Of a DNA stretch of 64,000 bases, positions 13,401 through 28,400 are shown one piece after another. The DNA is from Pterois miles (lineage: Eukaryota; Chordata; Actinopteri; Perciformes; Scorpaenidae). The translations under genes and the position numbers were made by a program. Where the stretch lies: NCBI GenBank assembly GCA_947000775.1, contig CAMQGK010000001.1, positions 237,001 through 301,000 of the forward strand, read 5' to 3'. Positions within the stretch are counted from its first letter, which is position 1. Every line of letters starts with the position of its first letter. Below the pieces are notes generated by a model. It was not told the DNA's origin. It did no database searches and worked only from the letters and a program-made list of their open reading frames with translations.

Positions 13401-16400
13401 AGTGTCTCTTGTGGATTTCTTTTTTACACAAAGCTTCTGTGTGGGCTATTTGGTTGTGGCATGTATGTAGCATTACAGACCAATACGCATCATACTGAGC
13501 TTCTTTAAAAAGCAAAAACATCTAATCATTTATTTATGACCATCTCAGTGAACTTTTCAAGGGCTGAAAAGTGATCGGCTATCCTGCAAAACAGTCAGCA
13601 GGCACAGTGAGCTGGAAGAAAAAGTGAGCTAATTTCTAATGAGAGTCAAAAGCCTTTATCATGTGACCGCTCGACTCAGCTGACTTCCTCTGGAGGAGCA
13701 GTCAGGTGACTCGGTTGTTAGTCCTGAAGGTTACAGATGTCACGTGGCCTCAACACTCCAGCTGTGGGGAGGTGGACGGGTAGGGAGGAAGGGGTGAGGA
13801 AGCAGTGCTGAAGAGTAAAGGATAGAGGAAGAGGAAAGCTTACCTTTGACAGGTCCGATGTATATTACCTCAGAGGCTAGGACGAAAAGAGAAAGAGTAA
13901 GAGAAAGAAAGACAGGAAAAGAGGTGGAGGGAGGAGGCGGGATGGTGACAAACAACATCAAGAGGAGATATAAGATACGAAAAACTCAGGACAGGAGGAA
14001 ACAGAAGAGAAATGTAGAAAAGTACAAGAATGGGGAGATCCGTGGCATTTCCACGGGCACTGCCAACTGTTCGCGTCAGAGTGGATGACTCAGTTTACCC
14101 TCTTCGCAGAGGGAGATCACCCTGGAAGGACTAGTGAGGTTCTGTCATTTCCATCCACCCATTCATAACCATCAAACACAGCATGACTGATTGAAAATGC
14201 AGACAAGGCGTTGGTCAACGTGACCCAGCCATGCATGTATAAACTCCAGCGCAAATATATAAGTACTTGATGTCTGAGGTATGTTCTCCAGTTCCACTCA
14301 GACAGGAAGGATAATTAGTTGCAGCGGGTATGTCAAGATGTGGTGGGCCCAGATGGACTCCAAGGGCTGGCATCATCACGGCTCATGGCTCAATATGAGT
14401 CATGACAACAGTTGAGGATTAGTAACATGTTTTTTTTTTTTTTTAACGAAATGACCGATTCTGTTGGGACATGAGTGTACAGACAGACATGGGGTTTTCC
14501 TAAATGGCATATTTAAGGAAAGATGTTGAGGTTTTGGAAAAGGATTGTCATGTCTTTAAGTAGAAATAATTGGTCATGTACTCCTTATAACGTTCCACCC
14601 ATGTCATTTTTTTCTGAGGTCAGTGTGGACCTCACTGTACAGTTTACGTACTCTGCACTGTATGTGTCTGAGCTGCTATATGAGGAACCTATTTCCTATT
14701 GTCAATGTGTTTTCAACTGCAAATAAAGTTATTAAAAAGATGGTGAGGTAAAGGCAAAAGGACCTTTAAAGCTAAAGGCCCAGACACATCAAAACAACAT
14801 CAAAGAACAGCGAGAAGGCTGTCTGCTCTGTCGCCAGCCAACTACCACATACGTTCCACGTTCTTCGTGAGATGAGATAACAGTGGTAGTCTGTATTCAT
14901 TAGTCATGAAGGGAAACCGGAAGACTGATGACTGTGGATATATTAACCATTATCATGATACTTACAAGAAACGACGCAGCATCTGCCGACCATTTAAGCC
15001 TTAAGGTAACTGGGAGACATTTTGGTTTAGTGCTACAACTAACAATTACTTGAATTATTGATTATTATACCAATTATTATTGAAATAAATCATTTAATCT
15101 TTACAAGGTCAGAAATGTGTGGATTCTGAGAGATTCTGAGAGATTTTTGCCATTTCTTGCTTGAACAACTACTTTAAATGATTATTTTGAACTATGATGT
15201 ATTCAACTAATCGGTGCAGCTCTAAATAAGATTACAGTAATCGTGAAAAAAATGTTGTTTACTCAGTAATGTTAAACCATGGCGAGCTGCAGTGAGCGCT
15301 CCTCTTCATCTCCATGGTGGAGCGGAGTGTGCAGAAGCAGTTAGCTGCACAGGAGAAGCTTGTACTTCTGATTGCATCGCTGCCTCTCTGCAAAGCCTTG
15401 TGATTCCTATCAGGAGACCTGAGCTAAGAGGTCAGCCCTTCCCCACGAGGGAGGGAATAACGGCTTACAACTTGACCATGACATATACTCTCTGACTATA
15501 GCATGTGATCTGACAGGGAGGACGCAGGAAGTGTGTAAACAGATTGTGCAAATTCCTGTTTAAACTGTTTCTCTGCACCATCTAATTGTGTCTAAAAGCA
15601 TCAAAACAGCTGCCCACTGGAAACAAAATGCTTCTCTAGCAGAGGAAACGTAGCACGCCCTTGAAAAGTATTGATGCAGTAATGATGCAACTCTGGGTGT
15701 GATCATCATCTGCTGCTAGTTTCACAGTGAAGCACACCACGGGCATCTCAGACTGTGAAAACTGTGATGTTTCACCAAGTTCGCAATGACTGTCAGCCAC
15801 TCTTTCCACTCACATGAGAGTGCATACATGCATGTTGAACTGAGTCTAAGGAGCCAGTGGACAGACCAGAGGCCAGGGCAGAAGAGACTCAACCCACACA
15901 AAGAGTCCCATTCACCCTGTCTCATAGTGTTAGCAGTTTTCTGGTTAATGCTAACTCTGTGACAGCAGCACAGCCTGTTTTGTTCTGCTCCCTCCCTGCT
16001 CACATGGTTGTAACTCTCCCGTCGCTGGCGGAAGGAGGGAGGAGGGCCAGCAGAACTGCGTAGCCTGGTTTGGGTTTAAAATGGCAGCATGACCAACTAT
16101 GTGTGGAATCTCAACCATTCTTCGTCCTCCCTGCCAAGGAATCGGGAGCCAGGGCTGTGGATCCCATGCAGGCCTCAAACTCACACATTCATATTTGGTC
16201 ACTACAAGCTGGGAGCAGCGATTTGGAGTTATCTTAGCGGTTTTTGAACCACAAGCACGATTGGACACAAAGAAAAGAGTGCAAGATGCTCCATAGCAGC
16301 CAGTGGAACCTGTTATTCAACCTGCTGCTTGAGGGAAACGAGATTATTACTTTTCAGAATGAAAAACAAAAAACAACCTCAAACCTCCATAATTACTTCA

Positions 16401-19400
16401 AAGTAGACCCTGAACCTAAAAAACTGAATGCAAAGTAGGGATGCACCGATCTGACTTGTTCAGTCCCAATACCGATACCTGGGTATCAGTTGATATCGCG
16501 TACTGGTCTGATGTATGTCGGGATCCTTCTTTTATATCATTTATAAGCAACATCAGGCTCGACTTAACCATTGCTTTCCTAACTTTGCAAAATATAATAT
16601 AACAAATAAACACATAGATATACATTTACTGAATTCTTATTCATTATTAAAATAAATTTGTCTTATTATCATTAGTATTATTATTATTAAATATATTATT
16701 ATTATTATTATTATTATTAATAATAATAATAATAATAACAATAATAATAATAATAAAAATCATGCACCAGTAACTTGGTAAAAAAAAAAATCTACAAAAT
16801 TAACAGGAATTACAATTCAAATGTAAACCTTTTTTTTTTAACAGGAACATGAATTAATATTCCAGTATATAATGTACATAGTAGTATATGAACATTGAAT
16901 TGAATATCCATAATAATAATAATCCGAATGCAGTCTGAAGTTTGCATGAGTCAAATCTTTATCAACACAAGAAGTGCAAAACGTGCACTTACTTCTTTCA
17001 TCATTTTTTTTAATCATTATTATTCCTTCCAACTAATCCTTTTGCATTCAGCTGAAATATTTTAGAGTAAACACTGTAAAAAGTGCTTTGGCGCCATAAG
17101 GGCTTCATCTCAATGTAGGAGTTTCCCCTCCTTTACTATTCATCAGCTCACCTGATCCGGGGGTTAACAGAGGACCCTCCAGCTCCAGATCGTCCTCCTC
17201 TGCCTCCTCCAACTTTTTCTTCTTCTTCTTGGGATCACGGGGCTTACGCAGTAGAGATAGCTCCTCTGGGTGACGGATATCTGGAGGGAAGGGGAGCAAC
17301 AATTTGGTGTCACATGAACGTAACCTTGCCTCAAAACAACGCAAAGCCAATCAGGTCTCTGAAAACTAGGGCTGTCAATCAATTAAAATCTTAATTGCAT
17401 GATTGTCCATGATTAATGGCAAATTAATTGCACATATTTATCAGCTCAATTGTACCTTAAAGAAAGTTTTGTCAAACATTTTATACACTTATCAAGCTGC
17501 GGGTGGGCATTCTGCAAATATGATCAAATCATAACATGGCAAACTCAACCCCAACAACAGCTGTCAGAGTGTCAGTGCGCTGACTTGATTATGACTTATC
17601 CGAAACTGCATGTGATTATCATAAAGTGGGCATGTCTGTAAAGGGGAGACTCGTGGATACCCATAGAACCTATTTACATTCACATATCTTGAGGTCAGAG
17701 GTCAAGGGACCCCTGTGAAATTCGCCATGTCATTTTTTTTTCCTCACCAAAATTTATCTTAAGTTTGGAGCGTTATTTATTCTCCTTCGCAATAAGCTAG
17801 CATGACATGCTTGGTACCAGTGGATTCCTTATTTTAATTTCATATGATGCCAGTATCTTCACTTTAAAAGCTTTTAGCTTTAAAACTGATCCTCCGACAG
17901 ATCAATTAAAACAACGTTGCCTTAACGAGTTATTATTGGGTTAACTTTGACATCCGTACAAACATAAGTAAAAACATAAGAGTAATTTGTGTTGTTTCTT
18001 GTAGAGCACCCAGTCAATGTGTAGAACCTCTAATGTTGGTGAATACAGTAACATAGACGCAACTTAAAATGAAAAAAGTTTAGGGTAAAATAGGGGAACA
18101 GTGAGAGAAAGGAGATGGTTAAGAATTGTAGACAGCTGTGCACACGAGTGGTGGAAAATTGCAAATCCCTTTTCTCAGGGCCCCAAAAAAACCTTGCTTT
18201 AACTGTAATCCCCAACTGAGACAGGGCCGACACAACCTCTATCGCCGTCTTACCCTCCTCGCACACACATAAAAACGCTAGCCAGTTGCTGTTGGCGAGT
18301 ACTAGGACAGAACAGCTTTCACAAAAACACCAAAAATTCATCCATGAAGATACTGAGATGCCATAAATGAAATAAACAACAATTTCCTAAGAGTGTGTGT
18401 GAGATCCCAATCAGACCGTAAGACACCACACTGAATATAACGACTAAAACAGAGCAGCCTCCCTCCTCAGCTCCTCTGCCCTCCCGCCCTCCCTCCCTCG
18501 GGCCTGGAGGCCAGGGAACCATCACTCAGCAGCAGCAGTGATGTTTTAAGATGGGCTTTGGATGGTTCTGGTGCAGCAGACAGCCAGAGTGTGTCAAGAC
18601 CAGAATAGATGGTGCTAGCCTGGGACCGAGCACATCTGGATCCTCGGCTGGATATGGTTTCCATATAAATCACTTAAGCGAGCTGATATTTGAGAGCCTT
18701 ATTTTATTATTTTCACTTTGTTTTGAGCAGGACTTTTGAAAAAAATGTTGATTTTCTCATATTCACTGAAATAAATCACTTTTTTTTTTTTTAAAGATGA
18801 AGGACTGGAAAGGTGTTGCAGACTGATTGAAGAGGTTTGCACGAGCAGGAGGGGGGAGAGAGAGAGAGAACGTCTTGGCTTGGTGAGAAAGCTTGTTTGG
18901 TTTGTGTAACTAAAGCAAAAGCATTCCAGGAGTTTTAAGAACTACCAGATGGGAGCTCAGCCTCTCTCTTTCTATCTGCCTCCCTCCTTCTTCGTTCTCG
19001 CTCTGCTGCAGCGGTGAAGCGCAATCCCTGTGCCCTTATACAGCCATGTGAGTTACAGGCGTGCTGCCGAGCTTTAGCCCAACTGAGCTGTGCGAGGAGG
19101 CCAACACACACAGCGAAGTGTGTGTCAAACTGTGTGTTCGGGGGTAGGACTGCGTCTCTTGGTGAGGCACTGCAGAGGCATGTGGCGTTTTACTACTAAC
19201 GTTCATTCGTATGAGCTCATTGTGACCAACACCAAGAAACTTGTAGGGTAAATGTCTACTAAGCAATGTGATACACAGTTAAACATCTGGTATAACTAAC
19301 ATTCATCTATTATTACCATAGAACTGTTCTAAGCTTCCTAAGATATTATAAGCTGCTATAGATCGAAAGTGTGGCTCAAAAACAAAGATTTTGGTCACAA

Positions 19401-22400
19401 AACATTCAAACCATTATTTTTTTTACCAATTCTGTAGGGGTCGGAATCCCCAGAGGCCCCACGATACGATATTATCATGATACTTAAGTCATGATACAAT
19501 CTTATTGCATATTTTAAACATTTTGGGATATGCTGAGTATTGCAATAAGATGTATTGTAATTTATTACCCTTTTTCATTTACAAATTTGCAGCTTGTCAG
19601 TGTGAGTTTTATCTAAAAAGGTACAGTTTTCACTCCGTTCATCTCCGAGTTTTCAGGCACATTAGGGCAGCGTATTGGCATGAATCTGGCAATATGACAG
19701 GTATCATGATACAGAGGCAACGACTCAATACATTGCAATACTGTCAGCAAGGCGATATATTGTGTATATTTCAGATCTAATCTTGAGACACCACCATATG
19801 TATAAAATCTGAATAGAACAAGTCCTTATGTGAATTGGCTACTATGGGGATTAACATCATTACATATGAATGCAATTGGGCTCATTGGATCCATAAGAAT
19901 CTCAGCTTTACAGTTATATCCAATTTATGACACACAACCTACAACCTCCAAAAAAGAGGAGTAGCTCTGAAAATGGCTGTTTTTCCTCAGCAAAATTTTA
20001 CGTAAATTTGGAGCATTATTTAGCATTCTTCCTAGCAATCTAACACTGAATTGATTCCTTAGGTTTTCTAGTTTCATATGATGCCAGGACCTTTACACTA
20101 GCTTTAAAACTGAGCCCGGTACAACCTGCAAAAGAGGGGTAGCTTTGAAAATGGCCACGCCAGGTTTTCCTCACTAAAATTTTACATAAATTTGGAGCAT
20201 TATTTAGCATTCTTCCCAGCAAGCTAACATTGAATCAGTCGCTGGATTTCATATGGTACCAGTATCTTTACTTTATCTTTAAGACTGAGCCTGCTACAAC
20301 CTCTGAAAAACACAACACACTAACATCGTATTATTAAGAGGTTCATAGTTTATATAATAAAAGGTTGATACTTATAATACTAATAATCGATTTTCTGTTA
20401 CAGGTTTAGGATCCATTATGACAGGAGAAAAACATTCCTATAAAAGTAATATTTTAGGTGTCTCTACTGAATCTCCTGGAAACAAGAGAAGTGGGAATTT
20501 GGTGGGAGGGGTAAGATACGCATTTTCCATCATTTCCATTAAGGGAGTCGAGGTGTAGTCGCTATGATGGAGGTTTAATGCCTGCTAAAGTATGAATGAC
20601 ATCAGAAACACAGAGATAAAGTTAGACTAAGGGGAAAAAACGCTCCACTAGTATTTTTCAGACAGGGAAGCATTACAGTCAATTTCTGCTGACATATTCA
20701 GTTGAGTGTTGAATTGTATGTTTACAGTGATAATTTAAGAATCATGATCTGGTGGGAAAGACTGCTCCTACGCTCACCACATACTTGTGGCCGGTGTCAG
20801 GAGTAGGAGGAAGGCTGAGTGATGGCTAAAGTGCTTACAAAAGCTTGGTGGATTTCCATTAGCAGAAATGACACCTTAGACAATAAGACCCCAATCTTCC
20901 ATCCTGCAGACATGTGGCAGTAACCGGGCCGGGAGCCAGAGGAGAGGGGGGTTGACTGAGAGCCAGCTGGGCTTGCAAGATCTGCTCCTTGGAACACATG
21001 ATTCACTGCAGTGAGTAAGGCCAGCCGCAGAAGAATCACAAACACCGTCACACAGTCTAATTTTACAGCGCTCACCATGCAAACTGCTCGAGACCCTACA
21101 TGGACAACAAAAATTAAAGAGGTGTGATTTCACCTTGTGTTCCCCCCCCCAGATCCTTCTTAATGTTATGAAGAGGCACTCACTGGGATGCAAGGCTAAC
21201 TAGTCAATACTCAAGAGCAATAAATCATTTGCCCAGACTAAATAAAACGAGGGGTAAAAGATAACTCGCTGCCCCCCGTCTTAGTCGCATTCATGCTGAA
21301 TGACTTACTTCCCAGAAACTTATGAGCACATCTCTGGTAAACACAAGATTTAAAGTGGTGCTTTTGTGTGATTCTTTGTGGAGATACTCAGTTTTACAGA
21401 TCTATGGATTATCGACACTAATCGACCAGAGTTGGTGATTGCTGGAAAGACAAACAAGACAACAAACGAGACAAACCAAGAGGGTTTTGGGGAATTTATT
21501 CTGTTTCTGTTGAGTTTGAATCAAGCGTGTTTTATGGGAGCGGCTGATTGCTAAGCTGAAACTACAGCAGCGGGTAGTGGTGCATCCACAGACCTGTGTG
21601 ACTATATCAGCAGTCGCCTGCTGTTGGGCTGACAATGGCTGGTTGGAAAATTTTAACATATTGTCCAACCCTGCTACGAAGCACACTTTTGCTATAGTTT
21701 TTGCTTTAAGAAACAAAAGGCATTTATTGACCTCAGCTGCTTAGTGTCAGAGAGTCGTTCCATCTATCAGACAGGTGGCTACAAAGGTGCTAAAAAGGAT
21801 AATAATGCATTTTAATTTAGGGGTTGGCGCTGAGGCCAAACCGCACTCCTATGTTATGATAACAGTTCTCGGGCCAGTCGAGCAGACTGCAGGTTGAAGT
21901 GCTTTGCATCTGCTGGACCAAAACGATGGTGCAACAGTTCCACGCAAGTCTAAAAAGGCTGCTCGACTATCGACATCCTTCTTCATCCTCCTGTGTTCTT
22001 TATGTCCCACAATTCTGGCATACACCCAATAAATTATTTGCCTTTCCTGCCTGGTCATCCATTTCCCATTTATTTGACTCATTTCCCATTTATTTGACTG
22101 TGACGTCTGACAAATGCCAAAAGTTACAGTATTGCTGCCCCTTTTCCCGCACTTGGTAGCAAAAGGAGGAGTGCTTACTAAGAAAACCCACAGCGCTTAA
22201 GTGGCGCAGCCTGACTTTTGTTATACTGAAGTGGTGCTTTGCTGAGAGAAGCAGCCTCATTTTTGTCCCACCTCAGGCCTCCAGGTCCACCACCGTCATG
22301 TGTTAGTCAGTTGTGAAAAGCACATTGTGTGTGCTGGCTTGCAGGAAGAGTAAAACAGTATCCTGTCAGAGGGATGAGGTGTACCAAAGTATTTAATGTG

Positions 22401-25400
22401 CTGGAAGTGACCCAGGTTGTCGAGACGGGACAAGCTCATGTCTGATGGGGAAAACGAACCTTTACAGACGCCAGAGGAGCCAGTTCAGTGTCACTCATGT
22501 TTTTCCTCAACTACAGACTTGACTTTTTGCATTTCATACAGCATTTTAGAGCTGAAATACTTGGGTCAGGTGATAATTTGTTAATCATTTATCTAGGAAA
22601 AATATCAAATATTTGTTGATTCCAGCTCCTCAAATGTAAAGATTCTATTTTCAACAGGTTTTCAACTCTTAATTGGAAAAAAACAAGTCATTTAAAGATG
22701 TCAGCTGGGGCTCCACAAAGTTGTTTCAGACATTTTCCTCTATTTTTTATTGAAAAAAAATAGGGCTGCCGTTGACCAAACAAATTCTTAGTCAACTAAC
22801 AGGCAATTTTGTCGACTAATCGCTTAATTAATTTAATCGACAGATCTGTGAAATTTGAAAGTTTCTCCCCAAAGAATCACACAAAAGCACCACTTCAAAT
22901 CTTGTGTTTACCAGTGATGCACTCATAAGTTTCTTGGAAATAAGTCATTCAACATGAAAAATCCTTAAAAAATGACTAATTGACGAAAGAAATCTTAGTA
23001 GATTAAGACCAAAAAGTCTGATTGGTCAACTAATTCACTAAGAGGGGGCAGCCCTATTAAAAATAATCAATAGCTTAATTGATAAAGGAAAATAATCAAT
23101 TGTTGTGGCCCTACAGCAGTTTCAGCTGCTTCAGCTATAGCACAACAAACACTATAGCGGAGACATTAAGACTTCAAAAACACAATCTCTCTTAAAGAGT
23201 TCAAAAATGTTGTCTTGCAACTAAAAGTGGAAAATCCCTAGTGCCTTTGCTTCACTATCAAGAGAGCAGTGCAGCACCGGATGTAAGAGCTGCCAAATGT
23301 AATCAGAGGTCAAAACAGGAGTGAAACTGAGTGATTTCCATGTAGTTCACGACATCAACCTTTTGCCGAGTCCACTCGGTTTCCAGCCTGCCCAGATGGA
23401 CCGTGTCTCTGTCAGGACACAGCTGCCATGGACATGGGAGAAGCACAGCGGTGATAATTGGTTTTATACTGTTAACTTGGGAGTGTTGATTTTCTATGCT
23501 TATCCACTGTATGGGAAACTCACTGTCAGGAGTTTAAGTTGAGCTGAAGAGACAATGTTAATATTATAAAGTAGCTGATATGATGTTGACAGCATTACAT
23601 AATTCTTAAACTGTAGAGCATAACAAAAATAAACTACAGAGGAGATGGAGATGAAAACAGTCAAATACTATACTGAGGACTGGACTTGTTTTGGAACAGG
23701 AAATAGCTTCTGTGTGGCCATCTGACCGGACACACCACAGCAAAAAACTCTAAATAAATTAGTATGGGAAAAAGAAATGGGGCCAAAGGTGAGTTGCAAA
23801 TTGCTGAAAACAAAAAAAAAAAAAAATTCACATACTTTCTCTGTTTTTATCTTCCTGTATCTCTTGGCCCTCCCTTTCTGCTGTCTGGAGCGAAGGCCAG
23901 CTGGACTGGCCTCATCTCTTCCTTCCCATCTGATTCTCTATGCTGTGCAGCTCACAGGGAGTCAGCAGAAAATTTGCACAGGAAATTGTAAAACTAAAAA
24001 GTTGCCCGGATAACAAAAAAATGAAATGCTTCCAAGCCAGGCCAGCTGTAAATCAGCTCAATTAGCAGTCATACCCACAGTTACAGTTAAGAACTTTACA
24101 ACTGTCCGTTATCTTAAAAGAGACTTTACTGTATGTATGTTTAACTAGTTTTTTATTGCATGTGTGAGACCTTCCGTGACCTTCTGGGTTTCCTCTATCA
24201 GCCCGTGGACTGCTTTTAATGCGAAGAATATGGGCAGTTTTTTCCAGGAAAAGCCAACGGATGTGATGTCATGCATGCTCGTGAGTGGCTTTATTTTCAG
24301 CTCTGCTTAAGGGCAAACAGTGTGCAACCATAACTGACGATCAGCCAGAAATGGCATCCCCTAAAGCCAAAATACAACCACAACTCAGACTCCAACAAAA
24401 ACTCTACGAAAGCACAAAAAACCCCAAAGTTATATCTGGTGAAGCCCGTCTTGCAAAACCGGAACGTGAACGGGGGAAAAACTAGTGTTGTGGCAGTGGC
24501 GTAGGTCATTTTGAAGAACAGCAGAGCCAGTGTGTAGAGCGTGTGTGCACATGGGAAGTGAGTGGTAAAGCAAGAGAGAGAGAGAGAGATCAGTGGCGAG
24601 TGTGAAAAGACAAGTGAGCAGCGGAGCAGAAGAGAGTTTAGCTTTGAGAATATCAACTGAATGTATAGTGGAATTTGCAGTTTGTGCAGAAATAAATGCT
24701 GCAGCTCCTCAAAACCAACTGAGGTTTCCTGTGTTTTGTTTCCTGGCGGCTGAGTGAAGTGGCACAGGGCTCCGGAGAGAGTAACATTATCGATTCTGGC
24801 CGAGGAGAACAAAATAACGGTCTGAAGCAGGAAAAGTTAACACCAGAATCAACATCGGTGGGCCCGATTATCGGAGGGACCTTCGTTTAGTCAGCTAACA
24901 TTTCTGCCAAGCATGTGAAATATAAAATGATATTGTGGCTTTAGCTGGCTAATGCTGCTAACGTTAATCAACATGATGCCTGTCAATCACGTTCAGTCTC
25001 GCGTGCCTCGCCTCACTGTTTTGACCGATGCCCACTCAGTCTACGTAGCGCGAGCGCTTCATAGCCACAGGTGTCACTGTTAATAAGCAATTTCTGATTC
25101 TTACACTAAGTCCCTTTATGTTCTGCTTTTTAAAAGCAATAATGCACAGTCACACAAACAGTGGAGGCAGCCACCGTACATGTTACAACATCCTGTCACG
25201 TGCCATGTCAGCCAAAATCACTTTGTCCTGAATTTATCCAACGCTGAGATAAAATTTATTACAGAAGCAGCAGACACATTCCTAACTAGGCCCGAAAGGC
25301 TACAGGCCTGTTTCTACCCAACTTCTGCTTTTAAAAACAGCCTCTTTGCATATTTACACTACATAAAATATGTTATTTGTTCTTTTCATCTCATAGAACT

Positions 25401-28400
25401 GCATCTGACCCATTAGACTTCAGAAAAAATGAAAAAGCTCCATTCCTGCAAAAGTAAAAACAAGGTCTAGTGCTACCTATAGAGGCCAATAAAAACAGAA
25501 GACCTGCCACTGCCGCTCGTGATCCTGCCGGCTGAACACAGTCCAGTGACAAAGACACAACAGGTGTTCGATGACCCTGCTCGAGACAGACGACTGACTG
25601 CTGGAGACAGTGACTGGGAGGCAGGGGCAAGGGGCGAGGTCTGGGCGTTAACAGGACAGAGGTCACTAGGGTTCAGTGTGTGACCTCTGATATGGTGCCA
25701 GTGATGGTAGATACCGAGTGTGTGTGTGACCCTTGGGTGATACTTCCACCATGGGGGACACTTAAGTTTGGACATGATATTAGAAGAAGAGATTGTAGGC
25801 AAGCAAGACAGTCATGAGCATACATATGCTTTGGTGTGTGCTTGTGTTAGAAGCCTGAGACAGATTGATAATCTCTGTTTACTAATCATTACTGTGAGAC
25901 CGATGGAGCCCAGGTTCCAAGGACACGACTACAGAGCTAACAGTCAGTAACTACCAGTCAGGAGACGTGACTTCGACATGCAGAGCTCAGAGTGTGTTTA
26001 ATAAACACAACAAATTGCCAGGGATAAAAACAAAGTGAGAGGAAGGACATGATTAGCTATGTTTGATGCAGAACATTCCCAGAGCTGGGCACCTTGAGGA
26101 AGGCCAACTCATTCCCTTAACTCTTTGTCACACCTCATCTCACGTTTATGCCACAACTGTTTTCCATATCTCGACCGAAATCATGAACATCGCTCTGCCA
26201 GCTGTCCTGTAAACGAATGAAGACGTTCCACTTACTGAAGGTTTTGCAGATGTCGGAGACGGCCTTGAAAACGCGGTCCGAGAAGTTGACCTTGACCTTC
26301 ATGTGCTTCATGTTGGGCAGCTGGAGGCGCAGCAGCTTGTGCTGCGGCGTGAAGAGCAGCCTGGCGTCAGCCTGGATGCCATACTTGTCCAGCGTCCAGT
26401 GGGTTTTCAGCAGCCATGTCTTCTTCTTCTCCCACCACAGAGCATGGTCTGACCAGTCCTTCTTCACATCTATGGAAGGGAAGAAAAAAAAAAAAGAGCA
26501 GAGGGGATGAGTTTTTGTGGTTTGAGGTATGCTGGGTGTTTTTTACATCCCCCGACTGGCTCAGAAGTCCATCCTGGCTGCACCAATTTCAAACTGTAAA
26601 TATTAAACATGTTAAATATTTATGATCAGATATCCTGTTATGTATGGGGAACCCAGACGACAGACGATGGCGCAGCCACGTGGGAAAGAACAATTGCCAA
26701 TTGAGAACCAAGCTGACTGAAGAAAGACGGACAGTAACCGCTGTCATGTTGGCCGCGGCTAATGTATGAGCTAAAGCAGAGGTGGGCAATTATTATTCCT
26801 GGAGGGCCACACGAGAAACCCAGATTGTTGCCGGGGGCCAAACAAATACTGTCAGACGTAAACTCTATTTTATCACTATAGGAAACATAATGGGCACTTA
26901 TTGTTCAGCATTTGTTATGCTTAAAATTCACTCTAAACAGCATATTATTAAGAAAATGACATTATATACAGGAGTCTTTGAACCGTACAGGAATAACTGT
27001 TTTGGGTAATAATGTTTCCATTAACAAAACTTGACGTTTAACTTAACATTAACACTTACATTTCCTTCTTTGGTTGCATGCAGCTTTGGAAAAAGTCCTT
27101 GTTGCTTTTGTATCTTAGCCAGCAGCCCCTCAGCTGTCCTCTCCTGCTCATCTCCACAAAAGTTTCTGTATTTTTCTGCATGTTTGTCTCAAAGTGACAG
27201 TTAAAGTTGTGTTCTTTGAATACAGCCACGTTTGTTACAAACTAAGCACACAGCTTTACCGCCAACCTCTGAAAACATACTTGGCAGTCCATGACTACTT
27301 ATAGATGTGCCTCCTCAGCAGGTGATGCTACTTCACACATCACTCACGTCAATTTCAGTGTCAAGTGTGACAGGAAGAAACATGAGCATTTCAAAACAAA
27401 AGCTATTTTCTTAACTGCTTTTTTTTTAAATAAAAAAATAATACAATAAAACAATAAATTAGTTGTAAGATGGACCTCAGAAATGGAGGAGCAACTTGTT
27501 GATTTGTGACAATAACTCAAGTGTCTATTTAACATGTCTCGTGAAAAAATTCCTCAAATTTTCAGTAGTACGTAGTGCAAAAATTAACATTGCTAATCTT
27601 TCCTGTCAGTCATCCACCATGTTTGTTTACACTAAAGTCACATTTGATAAGATTTACGTTTTTTGGTTCAGGATTCTTGTTGTTCATGAATAGAATCGGT
27701 TTCTGTGTGGTGTGCTGTTTTAGCCAAACTGTCCTCTGCAACAAAACTGTTAAGTTTAACATAACATGTCGTTATGTGTGGGGTCTCTCACATTTTTAAC
27801 ATCAGTGGGCCAGCCTTTAGTTGCCATTTGTATCTGCTGTCAGCAAGGTGAAGATATTGTTGACAAATGGAAAGTGTAACTAGAGCGCTCAGTCTGTATC
27901 CATCACACTGTACTGACCTGACCTGAGCTCACCAAATATGTCCCTCCAGGGCAGAGGGTCACATTTGAGGTGAAAGGGGGCACAGGAAAGGTTTGCACAG
28001 GGGGCGGTGAAGTCAAAGTGAGAGGGAGGAGACGTGAAAGAGGCGGCTGTTTGTGTGACACTGTGGGGGATATCGGTTTCATACCTCCCTCTTTGTTTAA
28101 AAGTCACACTGTGATCCCTGTTAAAGCAGACACAAGCCACCCAAAACCCCTCATAGCTTCCAGGCTTTTGCTCCGTGGGGGCTCAGCAACAATGGGGACT
28201 GACCTGTGGTCTCATGGTGTGTGCGTCTGACTTCAAGGGGAAGGTGAAAACCGCGGGGATTTAAGGGAACTCAAAGCAGCTGTTTCTGCAGATCACCTTG
28301 CTCGGTTTTCTATACAAGCAGCACCGTTGATGGGCTGAAGTTTGTGTCTGAGCTGCCAATCACGGCGAAGGGTAAAAGTGGAAAAAGGATACATACATAC

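Noticed and set aside
24297..24812. 171-codon minus-strand ORF in fermt2 intron 3
   Set aside because: Low-complexity Ser/Leu/Phe-rich reading opposite a purine-rich tract, with no similarity to a known protein and no splice context.
24240..25060. Possible LTR: (GA)n tract, AATAAA, then a stretch ending near GTAACATTATCG
   Set aside because: No matching second LTR, primer-binding site or retroviral/gypsy coding sequence in the window; the signals are too generic.
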